Below are positions 60,040 through 64,000 of a DNA stretch of 64,000 nucleotides, piece after piece. The notes under the pieces were generated by a model. The model was not told where the DNA came from. It did no database searches and saw nothing but the letters and a program-made list of their open reading frames with translations. Location: contig NC_063256.1 in NCBI RefSeq assembly GCF_019578655.1, positions 31,606,342-31,670,341 on the forward strand. Reading direction: 5' to 3'. Position numbers and translations under genes: made by a program. The stretch's first letter is position 1. The number at the start of each line of letters is the position of its first letter. The DNA is from Ricinus communis (taxonomy: Eukaryota; Streptophyta; Magnoliopsida; Malpighiales; Euphorbiaceae).

Positions 60040-60225
60040 TGTTAAGACAAGCCTTGTGAACCATGTCAAATGGAAAAACAACATCTATCATTTTTCAAGT
60101 CTAAGACCATTGTAAGTACCTCTACACCACTTTAACTACTACATATAGACTTGTTTGGACCTACAAGAGTAGCTAGTTTAGGTGGAAAGTCATGCATTTG
60201 TGATTGTAGATGACTACTGTAGATA
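60040..60225 (+). pseudogene. Copia integrase fragment
   Basis: The plus strand reads CEPCQMEKQHLSFFKSKTIV, then LLHIDLFGPTRVASLGGKS. This is the zinc-binding CxxC end and the first catalytic Asp region (HxDLFGP) of a Copia integrase, from a lineage different from the element at 49.6-59.5 kb. It has stops and no neighbouring Copia parts. Confidence 0.78.
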
Positions 60226-60228
60226 GAC

Positions 60229-60520
60229 GAAGTCCTCAATCCAAGCAGATGAAGTCCTCAATCCAAGCAGGCGAAGTCCTCAATCTAAGCAGGCGAAGTC
60301 CTCAAATCCCTAGTGGAGCAAAGTCCTCAACCCAAGCAGAAGTCCTCAGATCCCTAGTGGAGCGAAGTCCTCAATCCAAACAGGTAAAGCCCTTAACCTA
60401 AGTAGGTGAAGTCCTCATCCTAAGTAGGCGAATCCCTCAACCCAAGCATGCGAAGCCCTCAATCCAAGCAAAGAAAGTCCTCAACCTAAGCAGGTGAAGT
60501 ACTCAACCTAAGCGGGCAGG
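60229..60520. repeat. Minisatellite, 22-bp unit
   Basis: About 12 imperfect copies of GAAGTCCTCAATCCAAGCAG plus two bases (exact spacing 22 at 60251, 60273 and 60295). Two copies are interrupted by an AATCCCTAGTGGAGC insert (about 60305 and 60350). Units vary at single bases and indels. It begins immediately after the Copia integrase fragment, and the period is not a multiple of three, so a coding role is unlikely. Confidence 0.92.
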
Positions 60521-60673
60521 GCCTCCACATCGAATCAGCAATCAAAGTTCGAGCTTACAAGGAGTGACTTCTACAACTCACATATCCTTTTATTATATCC
60601 TTGATGTCTATAATTTGTCTCTATTTATTTAACGCATTTGCATGCTCATAAATTTTGACAAACCGTGAGCAGC

Positions 60674-61492
60674 TGTTAGCACCCCTTTTCTAGATCTAGA
60701 TATCGAATAAAAATAAAAAATCCTATGATGAAAGCTATTGCCTTCTCGAGTCCAGGGAGGTAAAGGATAGACGAATCCGAGGCTAGGGTTGAGGTTAATC
60801 CAGCTGAAATTACCTTATTGAAATCAATTTGGACCTAATTGTCAGAAAAAATTAAGTTTGAGGGTCAAAATGACAGTTTTTACAAATTCAGTGACCTAAT
60901 TATAAGTTTTTCATAAACTTTTCTGTGTAGAGCCAATCACCTATATGTAGAGCCAATCGGATAGAATTAGAATCACACTGAATGAGCCTTCTCATAATAA
61001 GTAGTACATTAGGTCTAAAGGCTGGAAATCAAGAGCATAACATGTAATCGGACTAGACTAGGTGGGCTTTACACATAATTGATTATAAAGTTAGGCTAAC
61101 TATTCTAATATGGACAAAAAAAGAAGTTGGATATGTGTATTATTTTGGACTAGACTTAGGTGTATTATGTGTGTTATTTTGGCATATGCCTGTGTATAAA
61201 TTGCTTGCATTTATAAGGAATAATTTGTTAAACAATAAAATTAAAAACTAATATACACAAATAAGAAAGTTGGCTTCCGGATCTATCTCTGCATTATGTG
61301 GCGTAAGCTTCCTTATAGAATCTGAGAAACGCCACTCATTAGTAAAAGTGTCTCGGTGATTACCGGAGTGGTGACTCCCATCTCCGCGCTAGTCTTAATG
61401 ACTGGTTAGCATGTTACCAATTAGGTTGAAAAGCCTTATAGTGCCGTAGTTGTTAAAGACACTTGGGTGCAAACTGAAAACCACTGCCTACA
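60674..61492 (+). mobile_element. Long LTR of Gypsy (Tat/Ogre-like) family, copy D, internally deleted
   Basis: It starts TGTTAGCACCCC at 60674 and ends CTGCCTACA at 61492. The first ~290 bases match 53166-53470 of copy C and the rest matches from about 54843 to the end, so roughly 1.37 kb is missing at a junction near 60965, between paired AGCCAATCGG-type motifs. The end blocks TTCCGGATCTATCTC, GGCGTAAGCTTCCTTAT and CATCTCCGCGCTAG are conserved. No target duplication is evident. Confidence 0.8.
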
Positions 61493-61554
61493 GCTATACT
61501 TATAGAAGAAACTAGGGAAGAGAAGTCAAAGTATAACTTACGTGGATCACGTAC

Positions 61555-62390
61555 TTAGAAATCACAGATCCTCTTATTGCCCCAGACTATAATGTCCATT
61601 TGGTGATACAAGTACGCGAGAGCCACATATCCCCAATTGTATGAGGAGACCTGATCCAAATCCCGTAATGGGGATAAGTAGTGAAAGTTCATTGAATTCC
61701 TGGAGTCATTGAACAAAGTTGTACCAAAGAGGTACACTAAGAAAGCTCGGGCCCTCTAATCAACCTTCCAAGTATTCTAAGGAATAAAGCCCTGGTAGAG
61801 GAGGGGGATGCTCTGATAGGCGATGCAACATGACTTCTTGAATATCGGCAAGAACCCGAGCAAATCAGTAATGAAGTGCTCTTGAAGGTCGAAGCGTTGA
61901 TCGTGGATCGCATCATCAAATGGTACGGGCGTGTCGGAGAAGTCGATGCCTGTGTCAGCTTACCGACTGAGTTGTGGAAGGTGTGAGTAGTATCTATCCA
62001 CCTCTTTAACAAGGCATAAATAGAGGTGTGGTCAATCCTTCTAGTGACTAATGGGAGTGTAGCTACAAACTGATGGAAGCCCATATCTCCAATCCTAACC
62101 TAGACAGGGCTAGGGAGCCTGTCGTCCACTCACAAGCACCATGGAAGTTTTCGATGAACCGGATCAATGCAATGTCATCTTGAAAGCCAAACACACATGA
62201 AACAAAATTTGAGCCAAGAAATTACCTTTCCGACGACCAAAAAATGCCTGGTGGGTGTTCAATTTTGCTAAAAGGGGATATCCTATCTCTTCATAGGTCC
62301 AAGGTCGCTTTGGCAAGAAATTAGAGGAGAAAACTCCTAATTCGGTATGATTGGGGTAAGTCCAACAAACCTTGAGGATTACTATTTCAA
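61555..62390 (-). pseudogene. Plant mobile domain (PMD, aminotransferase-like) gene fragment
   Basis: The minus strand contains MGFHQFVATLPLVTRRIDHT followed by ALLKRWIDTTHTFH (62084-61960). Then, after shifts, it has DLLGFLPIF and a final frame with AFLVYLFGTTLFNDSRNS and LSPLRDLDQVSSYNWGYVAL (61750-61640). This pattern is the PMD found in MAIN-like and phosphatase-7-long-form-like plant proteins, and it is carried by MULE and Gypsy elements. Frameshifts near 61960 and 61740 break it. It lies beside LTR copy D, so it may be cargo of that element. The upstream part (62090-62390) reads as its N-terminus only weakly. Confidence 0.72.
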
Positions 62391-62499
62391 GACTGATTTT
62401 ATGAAATTTGGTTAAGAAATGAAGAAGAAATCACAAAAAGAGTGAAAAAGGTTTTGAGAGAGAAAGTGAAGAAAAATAGATGAAGTTAATGAATGATGG

Positions 62500-62504
<5 letters not shown>

Positions 62505-62537
<33 letters not shown>
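62505..62537. repeat. (AT)n microsatellite at a viral junction
   Basis: About 33 bases of alternating AT, some 35 bases from the recognisable end of viral leader copy 3. Confidence 0.93.
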
Positions 62538-62538
<1 letters not shown>

Positions 62539-62908
62539 ATAGAGAAAAACAGAAATAGATCAACAAGTTTCTGATGTGCAGGATCCTCAGACGAGGCAAG
62601 CACAGAGCATACGCTTGTTGAATCTTAAAAATGGTAAATAAGAAGATAATTTTTATTGATAGTTACAAACTTTGAATACAAACTTTGAACAAATATACAA
62701 GCTTTGAAATAAAAACTTTAAAAATGAAAGCTTTAAACTAGAGAAATATAACTTACAAGAGGAGGATAAGAATATAAGAGGAATGTGTTTCTCACTATCA
62801 CTCTCATACTATACTCTCTCTTTTCTCACTATATTTCTTCTTTGTGTGACTTGAAGAATACAAGAGGTTCTTCGTATTTTTCAGTCTGCTCTCTTCTAAG
62901 GGAAACTC

Positions 62909-62921
62909 CTCTATTTATAGA
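62909..62921 (-). promoter_or_regulatory. Viral promoter TATA element, copy 3
   Basis: The minus strand reads CTCTATAAATAGAG, the non-palindromic variant of the element in copies 1 and 2, again about 290 bases beyond the ORF2 stop and upstream of the leader. Confidence 0.7.
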
Positions 62922-63212
62922 GGTCTTGAAGCTTTGGATGCTCTTCTTGAAGCTTTGGATGCTCTACTTAGTGGAATAAAGGGGGGCTCCACTTCTTCTT
63001 GTAGTCTTGTGATAATGGAGTAAGATGCTTCACTCCTTTTATGGAAGTTGTCGGCCATGCTTTGAAAAAGAATCTTTTGCTTTTCTTTTGTCTTCTTTCT
63101 TTTTTCTTTTTAAAAGACTTTTTTTTATTTTATTTTTTTGGGCTTTTGGCCCATTACAAAAATATTTTGGGCTGCCATTTCTGGTTTTCAACCCAAGGGC
63201 TTTACATAGGTG

Positions 63213-64000
63213 TCATTTAATGGGCTTGAAAATTCCAAAACAGTCATCTTCGTTTGAGTCACCATCTAGGTCTATTGCTGCCGAGCTGGTGCTGGAAGAG
63301 GAAGATGAGGCTTTTGATTTTCCTTTGGAAGAGGCAGTTTCCGACAATTGTTTGATCAACTGTAAGAAATCCTCTTCTGTCTGAGCCGCTGCTAGCTTTG
63401 GAATTATGAAGGACTTCTGTGCCAAGAAAGTGGTTTGTTCTTTCGGAGGTGGCAAGAAGCTATTTTTTGAAAGGAAATTTTGTACCAACTTTAGTGATAA
63501 TTTTTCTTGGTGGTTAAATTTATTCCACCATTTGACTTTGAACCTTCGGGTAAGGATGATTTCTCCATCTGTTGCTTGATTGAAATGGAAATACCAAGCA
63601 CATACCCAGGGGAGAAAAAAGTTTGAACAAAATAGAAGTAACGAGGGAAAACGTCTTTCTATTTTGTTTGGTTTGTAGTGGGCTTTGAAAAGGTTAAACA
63701 GAGGTAGAACTTCTGGAATTATGGTCTCAGGAACATTGCCATAAAAATTCCACCATTGTTTAAACCAATAGGGGATCTTTGAAGTTTGGATTGAGCTTGT
63801 ATCGAAGTAGAAAAGCCAAGAATGGCTTTGTCCTTCGTTTTGAAGAAGAAAGGTATTAAACCAAGCTTGTTGGTAATCCCAATAGTTGAAGGAAGTGTTT
63901 AGGCTTGATGGGTAGGTTCTTTGGAGGGAAGTTGGGAAGGATCTTGAAGAGTGTAAATCCATTCCCCAATCTGTAGGGTGGAGGATTCTTTGTATGGTGC
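63213..64000 (-). CDS. Pararetrovirus ORF2, copy 3, open but partial
   Basis: The open frame from the right edge to 63213 has at least 249 codons from MDLHSSRSFPTSLQRTY (63962) and remains open upstream to the window edge, so the start lies outside. It keeps the hallmarks of the family: WDYQQAWFNTF, IPYWFKQWWNFYGNVPETII, LPWVCAWYFHFN, KVKWWNKFNHQEKLSLK and PPPKEQTTFLAQKSF, with a Ser-rich acidic C-terminus. Differences from copies 1 and 2 are spread out and mostly conservative, and no stop is present. It may be intact, but it is probably not expressed without a virus. Function unknown. Confidence 0.75.
   Translation of the reverse strand, partial: TIQRILHPTDWGMDLHSSRSFPTSLQRTYPSSLNTSFNYWDYQQAWFNTFLLQNEGQSHSWLFYFDTSSIQTSKIPYWFKQWWNFYGNVPETIIPEVLPLFNLFKAHYKPNKIERRFPSLLLFCSNFFLPWVCAWYFHFNQATDGEIILTRRFKVKWWNKFNHQEKLSLKLVQNFLSKNSFLPPPKEQTTFLAQKSFIIPKLAAAQTEEDFLQLIKQLSETASSKGKSKASSSSSSTSSAAIDLDGDSNEDDCFGIFKPIK

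Larger units (their letters stand above)
62573..64000 (-). mobile_element. Endogenous pararetrovirus, copy 3, runs off the right edge
   Basis: The minus strand gives ORF2 (from the edge to 63213), then promoter and leader, to the conserved leader block GCGTATGCTCTGTGCTTGCC at about 62593-62615. It ends near the AT run at 62537. It is clearly diverged from the copies at 35-49 kb in both coding and noncoding parts, so it stems from a separate integration or viral variant. A TTTATT at 62652-62657 (AATAAA on the minus strand) may be the polyadenylation signal. Confidence 0.85.

Noticed and set aside
60229..60520. CRISPR-like repeat array
   Set aside because: Units are contiguous and lack unique spacers of uniform length, no cas genes are present, and the DNA is plant nuclear. 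It is a minisatellite.
62412..62603. Frame reading Ile-Tyr repeats downstream of viral copy 3
   Set aside because: It is translation of an AT microsatellite and viral leader, not a gene.
1..64000. tRNA, rRNA or microRNA genes
   Set aside because: Both strands were scanned by eye and no cloverleaf with intact A/B boxes, rRNA core or clear miRNA-like hairpin could be supported.

Overview
This window reads as nuclear DNA of a flowering plant, most likely a eudicot. The evidence is one intact spliced plant gene (an ABI-like SCAR/WAVE-complex subunit), a wall-associated-kinase pseudogene, plant-type MULE, hAT, Copia and Gypsy elements, a transferred piece of plant mitochondrial matR, and several integrated pararetrovirus (Caulimoviridae) copies. 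It is very AT-rich and only a few kilobases are host genes. The species cannot be named from the sequence alone.

Layout. 1-2805 is a decayed MULE (mudrA-type) transposase that enters from the left edge. 4150-6022, 17490-19059, 53166-55344 and 60674-61492 are four copies, in two orientations, of one long LTR family of probable Tat/Ogre Gypsy type, marked by GAGCCGATCGGCTC palindromes. 6-13 kb is AT-rich DNA with a ~425-bp tandem array. 13.19-14.27 kb is a mitochondrial insertion with the start of matR. 16.2-23.85 kb is a minus-strand Gypsy element with eroded gag. 24604-25976 is a 1.37-kb TIR element with matching target-site flanks.

The one apparently working gene is the ABIL gene (nine coding exons, 27787-31073, 312 aa), with one GC-AG intron. 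It faces a broken wall-associated kinase (31559-34098, minus) tail to tail.

34.2-49.4 kb is a rearranged endogenous pararetrovirus locus. A nearly complete minus-strand genome (movement protein, coat protein with zinc knuckle, protease, reverse transcriptase, RNase H, second ORF, promoter) starts exactly at its tRNA primer-binding site. There it is joined head to head to a rearranged plus-strand copy, and the block is flanked by ~2.2-kb direct repeats that carry both non-viral DNA and the viral second ORF. A further copy runs off the right edge (62573-64000), and a more diverged fragment lies at 59745-59976. All coding regions except the ORF2 frames are broken. Architecture suggests the florendovirus group, which is an inference.

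49.6-59.5 kb is a minus-strand Ty1/Copia element with a short LTR and a tRNA-Met primer site. Its integrase is split by a 5.05-kb hAT element with an 8-bp target duplication, and that hAT is itself split by a solo Gypsy LTR: three nested insertions. The right end is a mosaic of a viral fragment, a Copia integrase fragment, a 22-bp minisatellite, another Gypsy LTR and a plant-mobile-domain gene fragment. I found no convincing new functional system. The most unusual items are the pararetrovirus locus and its conserved second ORF of unknown function.
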